From contig NZ_FMHV01000002.1 of assembly GCF_900091465.1 (NCBI RefSeq), positions 4,712,001 to 4,776,000 of the forward strand: 64,000 nucleotides of DNA, given 5' to 3'. Under the pieces are notes generated by a model. It was not told the DNA's origin, ran no database searches, and worked only from the letters and a program-made list of their open reading frames with translations. Position 1 is the stretch's first letter. Each line of letters starts with the position of its first letter. Shown here one piece after another: positions 42,357 to 50,899 of this stretch. Origin of the DNA: Micromonospora rhizosphaerae (GTDB lineage: Bacteria > Actinomycetota > Actinomycetes > Mycobacteriales > Micromonosporaceae). A program made the translations under genes and the position numbers.

Positions 42357-43756
42357 GCATCGTCATCCGGAACGGAACAGTCGTCAACGCCACCGGGGCG
42401 TACCCGGCGGACGTGCTGGTGGAGGGCGAGCGGATCGCGGCGCTCGCCGCGCCCGACTCAGGTCTGGCGCAGCAGTGGGCGTCCGGCGTCGAGCGCGTGA
42501 TCGACGCCGCCGGGAAGTACGTGGTGCCGGGCGGCATCGACGGCCACACCCACATGGAGATGCCGTTCGGCGGCACGTTCTCGGCGGACACCTTCGAGAC
42601 CGGGACGATCGCGGCGGCCTGGGGCGGCACGACGACCATCGTCGACTTCGCGGTGCAGGGCAAGGGCACGTCCGTGCTGTCCGCGCTGGACAAATGGCAC
42701 AGCAAGGCCGACGGCAACTGCGCGATCGACTACGCCTTCCACATGATCATTTCGGACGTCAACGACACGTCTCTCAAGGAGATGGAGGCCTGCATCGACG
42801 CGGGCGTCAACACGTTCAAGATGTTCATGGCCTATCCGGGTGTCTTCTACGCCACCGACGGGGAGATCCTCCGGGCGATGCAGAAGGCCCGGGACACCGG
42901 GTCGATGATCATGATGCACGCGGAGAACGGCATCGCCATCGACCAGCTCATCCTCCAGGCGCTGGCCAACGGTCAGACGGAACCGGTGCAGCACGGGCTG
43001 ACCCGGCCGCCCGAGCTGGAGGGCGAGGCCACCTCGCGGGCGATCACGCTGGCCAAGGTCACCGGCTCGCCGCTGTACATCGTGCACCTGTCCGCCGCGC
43101 ACGCCCTCGACGCCGTCACCCAGGCCCGCGACACCGGCCAGAACGTGTTCGCCGAGACCTGCCCGCAGTACCTCTTCCTGTCCTTGGATGATCTGGCCAG
43201 GCCGGACTTCGAGGGCGCGAAGTACGTCGCCTCTCCCCCGCTGCGCCCGAAGGAGCACCAGGCGGAACTGTGGCGGGGCCTCCGCACCAACGACCTGTCG
43301 CTGGTGTCCACCGACCACTGCCCCTTCTGCTTCAAGGACCAGAAGGAGCTGGGCCGGGGCGACTTCTCCAAGATCCCGAACGGGATGCCGGGCGTCGAGC
43401 ACCGGATGGACCTGCTCTATCAGGGCGTCGTGAAGGGCGAGATCACCCTGCCGCGCTGGGTGGAGATCAGCTCGACCACGCCCGCCCGGATGTTCGGCCT
43501 CTACCCGCGCAAGGGCGTCATCGCGCCGGGCGCGGACGCGGACATCACGGTGTACGACCCGACGGCTCGGCAGACCATCTCGGCCAGCACCCACCACATG
43601 AACGTGGACTATTCCGCGTACGAGGGCATGGAGCTGACCGGCAAGGTCTCCACCGTGTTGTCCCGTGGTCGAATCGTCGTCGACGACAACGCCTTCCACG
43701 GCGCGGCCGGGCACGGCAGATTCCTGAAGCGCGATCTCTGTCAATACCTGGTCTGA
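42353..43756 (+). CDS. hydA: dihydropyrimidinase / D-hydantoinase
   Basis: A 467-residue cyclic amidohydrolase with a binuclear metal centre. Ligands: GGIDGHTHMEMPFGG (HxH), the carboxylated Lys in NTFKMFMAYPG, His in IMMHAENG and VHLSAAHALD, Asp in STDHCPF. The C-terminal LTGKVSTVLSRGRIVVDD is typical. It opens hydantoin or 5,6-dihydropyrimidine rings to N-carbamoyl amino acids. Coupled by ATGA to the ureidopropionase gene, with the F420 enzyme 13 bases downstream. Confidence 0.92.
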   Translation: MSIVIRNGTVVNATGAYPADVLVEGERIAALAAPDSGLAQQWASGVERVIDAAGKYVVPGGIDGHTHMEMPFGGTFSADTFETGTIAAAWGGTTTIVDFAVQGKGTSVLSALDKWHSKADGNCAIDYAFHMIISDVNDTSLKEMEACIDAGVNTFKMFMAYPGVFYATDGEILRAMQKARDTGSMIMMHAENGIAIDQLILQALANGQTEPVQHGLTRPPELEGEATSRAITLAKVTGSPLYIVHLSAAHALDAVTQARDTGQNVFAETCPQYLFLSLDDLARPDFEGAKYVASPPLRPKEHQAELWRGLRTNDLSLVSTDHCPFCFKDQKELGRGDFSKIPNGMPGVEHRMDLLYQGVVKGEITLPRWVEISSTTPARMFGLYPRKGVIAPGADADITVYDPTARQTISASTHHMNVDYSAYEGMELTGKVSTVLSRGRIVVDDNAFHGAAGHGRFLKRDLCQYLV

Positions 43757-43769
43757 CGAGGGAGGAGCC

Positions 43770-44762
43770 GTGGACTTCGGTGTCGTACTTCAGACCGACC
43801 CGCCCGCCCGCGACGTCGTGGCCGGCCTCGCCGCGGCCGAGGACAACGGGTTCCGCTACGGGTGGACGTTCGACTCCTGCGTGCTGTGGCAGGAGCCGTT
43901 CGTCATCTACTCGCAGGTCCTCGCCGCGACCAAGCACCTGACGGTCGGGCCGATGGTGACCAACCCGAGCACCCGCGACTGGTCGGTCACCGCGTCGCTC
44001 TTCGCCACGCTCAACGAGATGTTCGGCAACCGCACGGTGTGCGGGATCGGCCGCGGCGACTCGGCCCGGCGGGTCATCGGCCAGCCGCCGGCGAGCCTGG
44101 CCACGCTGAAGAGTGCCATGCACGTGATCAAAGAGCTGGCCGAGGGCCGCGAGGTGGAACACCACGGCACGCCGGTGCGCATCCCGTGGGTGCGGGACGG
44201 CAAGCTGGAGATCTGGATGGCCGCCTACGGCCCGAAGGCGCTGCGCCTGGTCGGCGAGCAGGCGGACGGCTTCATCCTGCAGACCGCCGACCCGGACATC
44301 GCCCGCTGGACGATCGGCTCGGTACGCGAAGCGGCCACCGCCGCGGGCCGAGATCCCGACTCGATCACCATGTGCGTGGCCGCGCCCGCCTACGTGGGCA
44401 CGAACCTCGCGCACCAACGGAATCAGCTGCGCTGGTTCGGCGGGATGGTCGGCAACCACGTGGCCGACCTGGTCGCCCGCTACGGCGACTCCGGAGTCGT
44501 ACCGAAGGCGCTGACCGACTACATCAAGGGCCGCGAGGGTTACGACTATTCACACCACGGCCGCGCCGGCAATCCGTCGACCGGCTTCGTTCCCGACGAG
44601 ATCGTCGACCGGTTCTGTCTGCTCGGGCCCGAGTCGGCACACGTCGACCGGCTGCAGGAACTCAGGGAGATCGGCGTGGACAACTTCGCCCTCTACCTCA
44701 TGCACGACGACAAGGAGAAGACCCTTTCCTCGTACGGCAAGGACGTGATCACGCACGTCTGA
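43770..44762 (+). CDS. luciferase-like F420-dependent oxidoreductase (TIGR03842-like)
   Basis: A 330-residue LLM-class TIM-barrel flavin/F420 enzyme starting MDFGVVLQTDPPARDVV. GWTFDSCVLWQEPFVIYSQ, LTVGPMVTNPSTRD, CGIGRGDSARRVIG and IWMAAYGPKALRLVGEQAD match the group known to occur beside hydantoinases. F420 rather than FMN use is family inference. It has its own strong GGAGGAG site and GTG start. Last gene of the operon. As no dihydropyrimidine dehydrogenase is present, it may supply or use a reduced ring; a RutA-like oxygenase role is the alternative. Confidence 0.85.
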   Translation: MDFGVVLQTDPPARDVVAGLAAAEDNGFRYGWTFDSCVLWQEPFVIYSQVLAATKHLTVGPMVTNPSTRDWSVTASLFATLNEMFGNRTVCGIGRGDSARRVIGQPPASLATLKSAMHVIKELAEGREVEHHGTPVRIPWVRDGKLEIWMAAYGPKALRLVGEQADGFILQTADPDIARWTIGSVREAATAAGRDPDSITMCVAAPAYVGTNLAHQRNQLRWFGGMVGNHVADLVARYGDSGVVPKALTDYIKGREGYDYSHHGRAGNPSTGFVPDEIVDRFCLLGPESAHVDRLQELREIGVDNFALYLMHDDKEKTLSSYGKDVITHV

Positions 44763-44786
44763 TCCCGGCGTGCCTGACGGCTAGGC

Positions 44787-44820
44787 GGGAGGGTGGCGCC
44801 GGAGCCGGCGCCACCCTCCC
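44787..44820. terminator. strong terminator of the hydantoin operon
   Basis: A perfect 16-bp stem with a minimal loop (GGGAGGGTGGCGCCGG / complement), 24 bases after the LLM stop and before the convergent secreted-protein gene. Confidence 0.85.
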
Positions 44821-44877
44821 GTGGTCCGCGATCAGCTCGGGTCGATTTTGGATGTTTGCAGTAACGCCGTCGGTCAC

Positions 44878-46188
44878 CTACGCCGCGGGGCTCGCGACCA
44901 CGAACTCGTACTGGGTCATCTCCGCCGAAAGGTTGCCGGCCCGGTCAACGCTCTGGACGTAGAGCGAGTGCGTCCCGGGAGACGTGGGCGTGTAGGTGAT
45001 GGTCACCGAGGCGCCGAGCGACTCGGCCGCCACGTAATGTGCCGGGCCCCAGTCGCCGTAGTAGTAGCCCTTCACATCGTCAGCACCGTTGGCCGAGAAG
45101 GTGAACCTCCCGGGGATTCCGGGGCCGCCGTAGCCCGGCCCCTCCCAGCCGGGCGGATAGTCGGTGGAGGAGACGGTGGGCTCGGGCGGCGCGACGGTGT
45201 CGACGGTGAACCGGCACTCCGGCGACCAGGCCGAGACGTCGTACTCGTCGGCGGCACGCACGGCGAAGGCGTACGTGACGCCGTCGACCATCAGCCCGTA
45301 CGGCACGTCGTACCGGAAGGTCGCTGGGGCGTCCAGCGAGTAGTAGGACGTCCACTCGGTCCGCTCGGCCGGGCGGTCGACCGGCCACCACGCGAAGGTC
45401 GCCGTCACCCAGTCACCCCCGCCGGTCTGGTTGACGTCGGGATCGGTCAGCTCAGCGGTGAGGTACGGCGCGGTGGTGTTGATGAACAGATTGTCGGCGC
45501 ACGGGTAAATGCCGACGGCGAGCTTCCCGGGCACGTTCGGTGCCCGGTTGTGGGTCAGCGAGATGCCCAGGTCCTTTATCCGTCGGCCGTAGTGCTTGCT
45601 CTCTTCGTGATCACCGGCAATTCGCGCCATGATGGTGATCCGGTCCTGCCGGTCGGCTACGGCCTGCCGGATCGCCTCGGTGAGCGACAATTCGAGGTAG
45701 CCGGACGGGCAGGACGTGAGCGGGTTGAAATCCGCGATCTTCTCTCGGACGGTGGGCGCGGTCTCCCAGGTCGGGAAACCGGCCGGCGTGTCGGTGTGCC
45801 AGAGCTCCAGTTCGCGGGGCTTGTCGCAGTCGTTGACCGTGGACTCGCCGCTGATCCCGACGGCGTTGATGATCCGCCTGCCGTGGTAGCCGGAGAGGTC
45901 GAAGGTGAAGTACGCGCGGGACGTCTGCTTGGCGCCGTCAACGTCCGAGGTACCGACCGGGACGGTGCCGTCGGTCCCCTGGAAGGACATCGTCGGTTGG
46001 CGGGCGTCGGTGTAGCTGACGCTGACCGGGCGCACGTACGTGATCAGCGCGGCGGCGGGCTGTTCGGTTGCCACCAGCGCGCCGGCTGTGGCCAACAGGG
46101 CGGCGATGGCTGCGGCGAGGGGGCGGTGGGGCAGCCCAGAGCCCGGTGCGGGTTCTCCTCGCGGCACTCCCCCGTGTCGTGTGTCCAT
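44878..46188 (-). CDS. secreted DNRLRE/Ig-like domain protein
   Basis: A 436-residue exported protein. After MDTRHGGV and a Pro/Gly stretch comes a signal helix (PLAAAIAALLATAGALVA). The N-terminal half of the mature part (TYVRPVSVSYTDARQPTMSF ... RAYFTFDLSGYHGRRI ... LELWHTDTP) resembles the DNRLRE carbohydrate-binding-like domain. The C-terminal half has fibronectin/Ig-like strands (FAVRAADEYDVSAWSPECRF, GTHSLYVQSVDRAGNLS). No enzyme motif. Likely a surface or matrix protein. The ATG at 46188 has a GGAGG site. Before IS insertion it probably lay right behind the erythromycin-esterase-like gene. Confidence 0.75.
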   Translation of the reverse strand: MDTRHGGVPRGEPAPGSGLPHRPLAAAIAALLATAGALVATEQPAAALITYVRPVSVSYTDARQPTMSFQGTDGTVPVGTSDVDGAKQTSRAYFTFDLSGYHGRRIINAVGISGESTVNDCDKPRELELWHTDTPAGFPTWETAPTVREKIADFNPLTSCPSGYLELSLTEAIRQAVADRQDRITIMARIAGDHEESKHYGRRIKDLGISLTHNRAPNVPGKLAVGIYPCADNLFINTTAPYLTAELTDPDVNQTGGGDWVTATFAWWPVDRPAERTEWTSYYSLDAPATFRYDVPYGLMVDGVTYAFAVRAADEYDVSAWSPECRFTVDTVAPPEPTVSSTDYPPGWEGPGYGGPGIPGRFTFSANGADDVKGYYYGDWGPAHYVAAESLGASVTITYTPTSPGTHSLYVQSVDRAGNLSAEMTQYEFVVASPAA

Positions 46189-46285
46189 GGTGAACCTCCA
46201 AGGCGGTGTGAGGTTGGACACCTTTAAGTAAACGCGGGGCTTTCAAGTGTCGCGCCACTCCTTGACCACTTCGGTCTTCTCTGGA

Positions 46286-46295
46286 GGTCTAGACG
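46286..46295. repeat. target-site duplication, left copy
   Basis: GGTCTAGACG, identical to 47804-47813, flanks the IS4-family element. Confidence 0.9.
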
Positions 46296-46334
46296 CAACG
46301 CCGTTCAGTTAGACGGGTTGGTCGGTTGTCAAGG
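46296..46334. repeat. IS terminal inverted repeat, left
   Basis: Starts CAACGCCGTTCAGTTA; matches the complement of 47765-47803 at 36 of 39 positions. Confidence 0.9.
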
Positions 46335-47723
46335 TCCGGTGTCGAGGATGTTGATCTCGATGGTGGCTTTGTAGGTGGTGCGGTCGATGTCCGGGCCGCG
46401 GGCGTTGTACTTGGAGATGGCGCGTTTGACGATGCGGGGTTTGGTGCGTACGCGTCGGTCGGGCATGAGCGTGGCCAGGACCCGTCGTCCGATCGCGCCG
46501 ACGAGGTCGATGACCGTGTCGGCGATGATGCTGGCGGCTTGGATGACCTGGTCACGGGCGGTGTGCAGGGCAATGGTGAAGCTGGCCCGGTCGGGGTCCA
46601 GGCCAGGGATGGTGTCGGTGGCGTCGGTCATGGCGGTGCGGAGCACCTGGTAGGTGACCAGCAGGGCGTAGATCTCCTGGTCGATCCCGGCCGGGGTGCG
46701 GGCGCGTAGCACCCGCCCGCCCAGGATGGTGGATTTCAGTTCCAGGTAGACGGTCTCGATCTCCCAGCGCTGGTGGTAGAGGGTGATCAGCTCGCCGGCT
46801 GGGTAGCGGTGCGGGTCGAGCAGCGTGGTGACCAGACGGTAGGTGCCGGTGCGCCGGCCGGCGCTGGTGACGATGCTGATCTCGGCCTCGATGACGCGGA
46901 CGGCGAGACTACCGAGTTGGGACAGGTAGGAGCCGTCCGGGTAGCGGGATCTGACCGGTAGTCGTCGGCCGGTCTTGCATCGCACCAGCAGGTCCGCGCC
47001 GGTGGTGGCGAGATGGGTCAGCAGGTCCGCGGCGGCGAAGTTACGGTCGGCCAGCAGCAGCATCCCCGGTCGGAGACTGCCCGCCAACCGTGCCGCGTAC
47101 CCGGGTTCGCCGGTGCTGGCTGGGCCGAAGACCGCGTCGATGACGCTGCGGGTCCCGCAGGCCACCAGGGCTAGGACCCGGACCGTGGGGTAACCGCCCG
47201 CGCCGTGGTTGCAGCGCTGTTTAACCACAGCGGTCAGGTTCGCGGCGCTGTCGGCCACGCTCATCAGCGTGCCGTCCACAGCGCAGACCAAGAGCCCGCG
47301 CCAGGACACCGCCCCTGCCGCGGTCGTCGCGGCCGGGCCACGGAGCAGGTCGAACAACGCCCGCAGAGGTGTCGCCCCGAGCCGTTGCCGGGCCTGACGC
47401 AGCGCGCTGGCCGTCGGCGTGGCCACGGCCAGGCCATGCAGACCAGCGGTCAGCCGATGCCAGACCTGCACGTAGCCCAACTCAGCGAACAGGCAGCCGG
47501 CCAGCAACAGGTAGACCACCACCCGTGCAGGCAGCAACCGAACCCGCGACTGCACCGCACCGGTGCGATCGAGGGCATCATCGACCATCTCGAACGGCAC
47601 CAGCTGGGTCAACTCGCCCAGATGACCCGGCGCGAACCGCCCCGCCGCCACCATCGTCGTACGCGTTATGGCAATCTGTCCGGACAGCGGAGCTCCTGGT
47701 TTCGGGGTGTCTTGGAGTGACAA
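46329..47723 (-). CDS. IS4-family DDE transposase
   Basis: A 464-residue transposase. Catalytic acids D150 (VCAVDGTLM), D225 (LLLADRNF) and E322; the exact IS4 signature Y-2-R-3-E-6-K is present in YHQRWEIETVYLELK (Y315, R318, E322, K329). An N-terminal domain around ITRTTMVAAGRFAPGHLGEL is typical. The TTG at 47723 is the likely start; an internal ATG 23 codons later is possible. The frame is open and complete, so the element may be active. Confidence 0.92.
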   Translation of the reverse strand: MSLQDTPKPGAPLSGQIAITRTTMVAAGRFAPGHLGELTQLVPFEMVDDALDRTGAVQSRVRLLPARVVVYLLLAGCLFAELGYVQVWHRLTAGLHGLAVATPTASALRQARQRLGATPLRALFDLLRGPAATTAAGAVSWRGLLVCAVDGTLMSVADSAANLTAVVKQRCNHGAGGYPTVRVLALVACGTRSVIDAVFGPASTGEPGYAARLAGSLRPGMLLLADRNFAAADLLTHLATTGADLLVRCKTGRRLPVRSRYPDGSYLSQLGSLAVRVIEAEISIVTSAGRRTGTYRLVTTLLDPHRYPAGELITLYHQRWEIETVYLELKSTILGGRVLRARTPAGIDQEIYALLVTYQVLRTAMTDATDTIPGLDPDRASFTIALHTARDQVIQAASIIADTVIDLVGAIGRRVLATLMPDRRVRTKPRIVKRAISKYNARGPDIDRTTYKATIEINILDTGP

Positions 47724-47764
47724 CCCTCTCTACCGGAGCTCCGCTGCTTCACATCCTCGACACG

Positions 47765-47803
47765 CCTTGACAAGCCACCAACCCGCCTAACTGAACGGCG
47801 TTG
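47765..47803. repeat. IS terminal inverted repeat, right
   Basis: Inverted copy of 46296-46334 with three mismatches; outermost bases CAACGCCG on the complementary strand. Confidence 0.9.
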
Positions 47804-47813
47804 GGTCTAGACG
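47804..47813. repeat. target-site duplication, right copy
   Basis: GGTCTAGACG; contains CTA at 47807-47809, the complement of the TAG stop of the gene on the minus strand. Confidence 0.9.
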
Positions 47814-49111
47814 CCGGTGGGGAAGGTCTCCGGCTCCGGCACGCCGGGCCGACCGGTGTGCAGGGGGCGGACGCCCTGGCTGGCGTCGAACCAGCAGAAG
47901 GCGTCATACCGGTCGCCCAGCACGGTCGGCACGTAGTTGCCCAGCCGTTCCCGCTCCGGGTGGTAGACCACCCCGATCGCCCGATGGTCCAGCTCCTCGG
48001 TGAGCAGGTCGGTCCGGTCGGCCCGAGGGAAGACGAAGAGCGCCCGCTCGGGTGCCGACCGGTGCAGCACGTCCTCCAGCGTGCCGGTCATGGCCGGCGG
48101 CACCGGCATCAGCTCGGTCGGCGCGCCCCAGGCATCGCCCGCGACGACGGTGCCGTGGTGGGTGCCGAAGCCGACCAGCACCACCTGGTCGGCGCCGTAC
48201 CGCTCGCGGGCCAACTGGCCGATGTTGATTTCCCCGGCGTCGGCCATGTCGGTCGCCCGGGCATCACCGACGTGGGTGTTGTGCGCCCACACCACGGCCC
48301 TCGATCCGGGGCCGTAGTGGTCGAGGAGCCGGTCCAGGGTCTCGTCCATGTGCCGGTCCCGAACGTTCCAGGACTGCCGCCCACCGGCGACCATCGTCCG
48401 GTAGTAGCGTTCCGCGCCGGCCACCACCTCGGCGTTCTGCCGGGCGGCGAAGCGCGATTCCGGGTCACCGTCGCCCGCTACGGGGCCGCCGGCCGTGGCG
48501 CGGAGCGCGACCAGCAGGTCGACGACCTCGTTCTCGCAGCTGGTCGGCACGAACCGGGTGGCCATCGCGTACTCCTGCGGGTCCTCCCGGTACGGCTCGA
48601 AGCACCGGTACGCGGCCAGCGCGACCGGCACCAGCCCGGGTTGCCGCTCGTGCAACCAGATCAGAACCTCCCGCAGCGACTCCCACAGCGAGTAGACGTC
48701 CAACCCGTGGAAGCCCACCCGAAGCTCCGGATCGACGCCGGTGTTGTGCCCCCGCAACCAGCGGCAGAAGTCGACGACCTCCTGGTTGGCCCACATCCAG
48801 GTCGGCCAGCGCTCGAACGCGGCGAGCGCGTAGTACGGGTCCTCCGGCGCGTCACCGCGGCAGCGGACGCTCCGATCCACCCGGTCGCAGTCCGGCCAGT
48901 CCCCCTCCACGGCGACGAACGAGAAGCCCCGCTCGGCGATCAGGCGCCGGGTCAGCTCCGCCCGCCAGCGGTAGAACTCGTGCGTGCCGTGGCTCGCCTC
49001 GCCCAGCATCACCACCCGGGCATCGCCGATCCGGTCCACGAGGACGTCCAGGTCCCCCGGGTCCGTCAGCGGCGCGGCCAGCGCCACCACCTCGTCCGCG
49101 TACCGCGCCAC
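47807..49111 (-). CDS. erythromycin esterase-like family protein
   Basis: A 434-residue protein of the EreA/EreB-like superfamily. VVMLGEASHGTHEFYRWRAE carries the conserved Glu and His, GFSFVAVEGDWPDC and VVWAHNTHVGDARATDM further catalytic-type residues, YVPTVLGDRYDAFCWFD the C-terminus. Many members are not macrolide esterases, so the substrate is open. The GTG at 49111 follows GGGAGGA; a TTG at 49168 would add 19 residues. The TAG stop lies inside the IS target duplication, so the protein remains intact despite the insertion. Confidence 0.83.
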   Translation of the reverse strand: MARYADEVVALAAPLTDPGDLDVLVDRIGDARVVMLGEASHGTHEFYRWRAELTRRLIAERGFSFVAVEGDWPDCDRVDRSVRCRGDAPEDPYYALAAFERWPTWMWANQEVVDFCRWLRGHNTGVDPELRVGFHGLDVYSLWESLREVLIWLHERQPGLVPVALAAYRCFEPYREDPQEYAMATRFVPTSCENEVVDLLVALRATAGGPVAGDGDPESRFAARQNAEVVAGAERYYRTMVAGGRQSWNVRDRHMDETLDRLLDHYGPGSRAVVWAHNTHVGDARATDMADAGEINIGQLARERYGADQVVLVGFGTHHGTVVAGDAWGAPTELMPVPPAMTGTLEDVLHRSAPERALFVFPRADRTDLLTEELDHRAIGVVYHPERERLGNYVPTVLGDRYDAFCWFDASQGVRPLHTGRPGVPEPETFPTGV

Positions 49112-49259
49112 GGTCCTCCCATCGGTGCCGTCCCTTCCGTGGCGGCTACCCGCGGTCGCGTCGGGCAAACGGGAGACGGTTCACACCACACCTACGCCCA
49201 GCGACCCGGAGAGCTTCACGAAGCCCGCTGGCACCTTCGACCTCATCGTCAACACGTCA

Positions 49260-49306
49260 GCCAGCGCTGCTGCACGGCGGATGACAACCGTGACAGCAGC
49301 GCTGGC
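49260..49306 (-). terminator. long hairpin terminator of the permease operon
   Basis: GCCAGCGCTGCTG pairs with CAGCAGCGCTGGC (13 bp), extended inward by CACGG/CCGTG and outward by CGTC/GACG with single-base bulges, about 22 bp in all. It lies 24 bases beyond the permease stop at 49331. The remainder of 49112-49259 is the upstream region of the esterase-like gene. Confidence 0.8.
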
Positions 49307-49330
49307 CGACGCGCTCGGTGAGGGCGTAGC

Positions 49331-50890
49331 TCACCAGATGATCGCGGCAACCACCGTGCTCAGGACGAGTCCGGTGACCACCGGCAGGAACAGTTTGCGG
49401 GCCAGGTCGACCACGGACACGCCGCAGAAGGTGGCAACCGCGATCAGTGACGACCAGATGACCAGGGTGCCCCCTCCGGTCCATGAGGCGCCGTTCTGTG
49501 CGATGGCGGCGAGCGTGGCGGTGTCGAGGCCGGAGTGGGGACTGAGGGCCTCCGATAGGGAGCCGGTGAGCGGCAGCCCGGCCCAGCCGGATCCGTCGAG
49601 TCCGACCGTCATGCCGGCCAGCAGGACCGCGAACATGATGATGAACGGGTTGTTCGGAATGTGCTCCTGGACGCTGCGGATCGCGTCGAACAGGAATCCG
49701 GGCGCCGTCGCGTCCTCGGCGAGCCCCATGATGCGGCCGGAGAAGTCCGAGATGCCGATGAAGACGAAGCCGGCGATGGGGATGACGACGCCCATCGCCT
49801 TGAACGCGAAGGACAGGCCGTCGACGATGTGCTCGGCGCAGCTCTCCAGGGCGCGGACCCGGTCGCTGGTGACCGCGACGGCGAGGAGCAGCAGCGCCGC
49901 CAGGCCACCGACCAGCGGCGCGCCGGCGCCGTCGTCGACCGAGACCAGGTCGGTGAATCGGCCGAGCAGCATGTAGACGAGCAACGCGCCGAAGGCGACG
50001 GGCACGAGCACGGCGAACAGCTTGGCCCGCCGGTCCCGTCCGCCCTCGTCCGTCGGACCGTCGTCCAGCCCGGCCTCGGTGGACACGGCACCGTCCTCCA
50101 GCGCCTCCCGTGGTGGCTGCTTCGTCGCCAGGGCGTGGCCGAGCTGGTCGGAGGTGCAGCCCGAACCGCTGCCCGCGGCCGCGCCCACGGGGGCGAGCTC
50201 GGTCCGGTGCGCGATCGACATCTCCGGGCTGCCCTCGGCCGCTGTCGCCAGGCTGGGGCGGCGGCGACGTACGGTCAGCAGGTAGCTCATGACCATCGCG
50301 ACGAGCCCGACGACCCACGACAGGATCAGCGCCCGATCGGCGATCAGATCGGCCGAGACGTTGGCACCGCTCGCGGAGAGGCCGGGCGCGACGCCAATGA
50401 CGTAGTCGGAGGCCAGCGCCATGCCCTGTCCGGCGATGGCGATCGCGATCGCGCCGAGCATCGGGGACAGGCCCGCCCGGATGGCGGCCGGGAGCAGGAT
50501 CGCCGCGATCAACGCGAGGGTCGGCGTGGGCCAGAAGAACAGCGCGAAGACGTAGGTGACGACGAACAGGACGACGTAGGCGACCGGCCCGTTCACCATC
50601 AGCCGACGGAACGGCGCCACCATCCGGTGTTCGGCGCCGATGACCCGCAGCGCCGCGAGCATCGCGGTGACGAGCGCGATGATGAGGAAGATGTTGAACA
50701 GTTCCGAGGCGGCCACCAGACTGGCCCGGAAGACCGACGCCACTCCCCCGGGCACGCTGCCCGTGAAGGTCGCGGCGGTGAGGAAGGTCGCGGCGATGGC
50801 GGGGACGACGACGTTCTTCCGGGCGATCATGACGATGATCAGAGAGGCCAGACCGGCGAGGTACACCCAGTGCGCTGGCGTCATTTCCAT
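49331..50890 (-). CDS. unknown ion-transporter-like permease A
   Basis: A 519-residue membrane protein with about 11-12 helices, opening MEMTPAHWVYLAGLASLIIVM. Conserved-looking blocks shared with the paralogue at 56748-58343 are RKNVVVPAIAATFL, ASLVAASELFNIFLIIALVTAML, FFWPTP, AIAGQGMALASDYVI and SWTGGGTLVIWSSLIAVATF. A charged cytoplasmic insertion (about residues 210-290) splits the two halves. The organisation resembles two-half ion-transporter superfamily carriers, but no family was recognised with confidence. It follows the NIF3-like gene by nine bases and probably brings in that operon's substrate. Confidence 0.75.
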   Translation of the reverse strand: MEMTPAHWVYLAGLASLIIVMIARKNVVVPAIAATFLTAATFTGSVPGGVASVFRASLVAASELFNIFLIIALVTAMLAALRVIGAEHRMVAPFRRLMVNGPVAYVVLFVVTYVFALFFWPTPTLALIAAILLPAAIRAGLSPMLGAIAIAIAGQGMALASDYVIGVAPGLSASGANVSADLIADRALILSWVVGLVAMVMSYLLTVRRRRPSLATAAEGSPEMSIAHRTELAPVGAAAGSGSGCTSDQLGHALATKQPPREALEDGAVSTEAGLDDGPTDEGGRDRRAKLFAVLVPVAFGALLVYMLLGRFTDLVSVDDGAGAPLVGGLAALLLLAVAVTSDRVRALESCAEHIVDGLSFAFKAMGVVIPIAGFVFIGISDFSGRIMGLAEDATAPGFLFDAIRSVQEHIPNNPFIIMFAVLLAGMTVGLDGSGWAGLPLTGSLSEALSPHSGLDTATLAAIAQNGASWTGGGTLVIWSSLIAVATFCGVSVVDLARKLFLPVVTGLVLSTVVAAIIW

Positions 50891-50899
50891 GGTTGTCTC

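Larger units (their letters stand above)
46296..47803. mobile_element. complete IS4-family insertion sequence (1508 bp)
   Basis: One transposase gene between near-perfect terminal inverted repeats (39 bp, three mismatches) and a perfect 10-bp target duplication, all typical of IS4. Intact repeats, gene and target duplication suggest a recent insertion. It separates the secreted-protein gene from the erythromycin-esterase-like gene and sits exactly at the stop codon of the latter. Confidence 0.92.
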
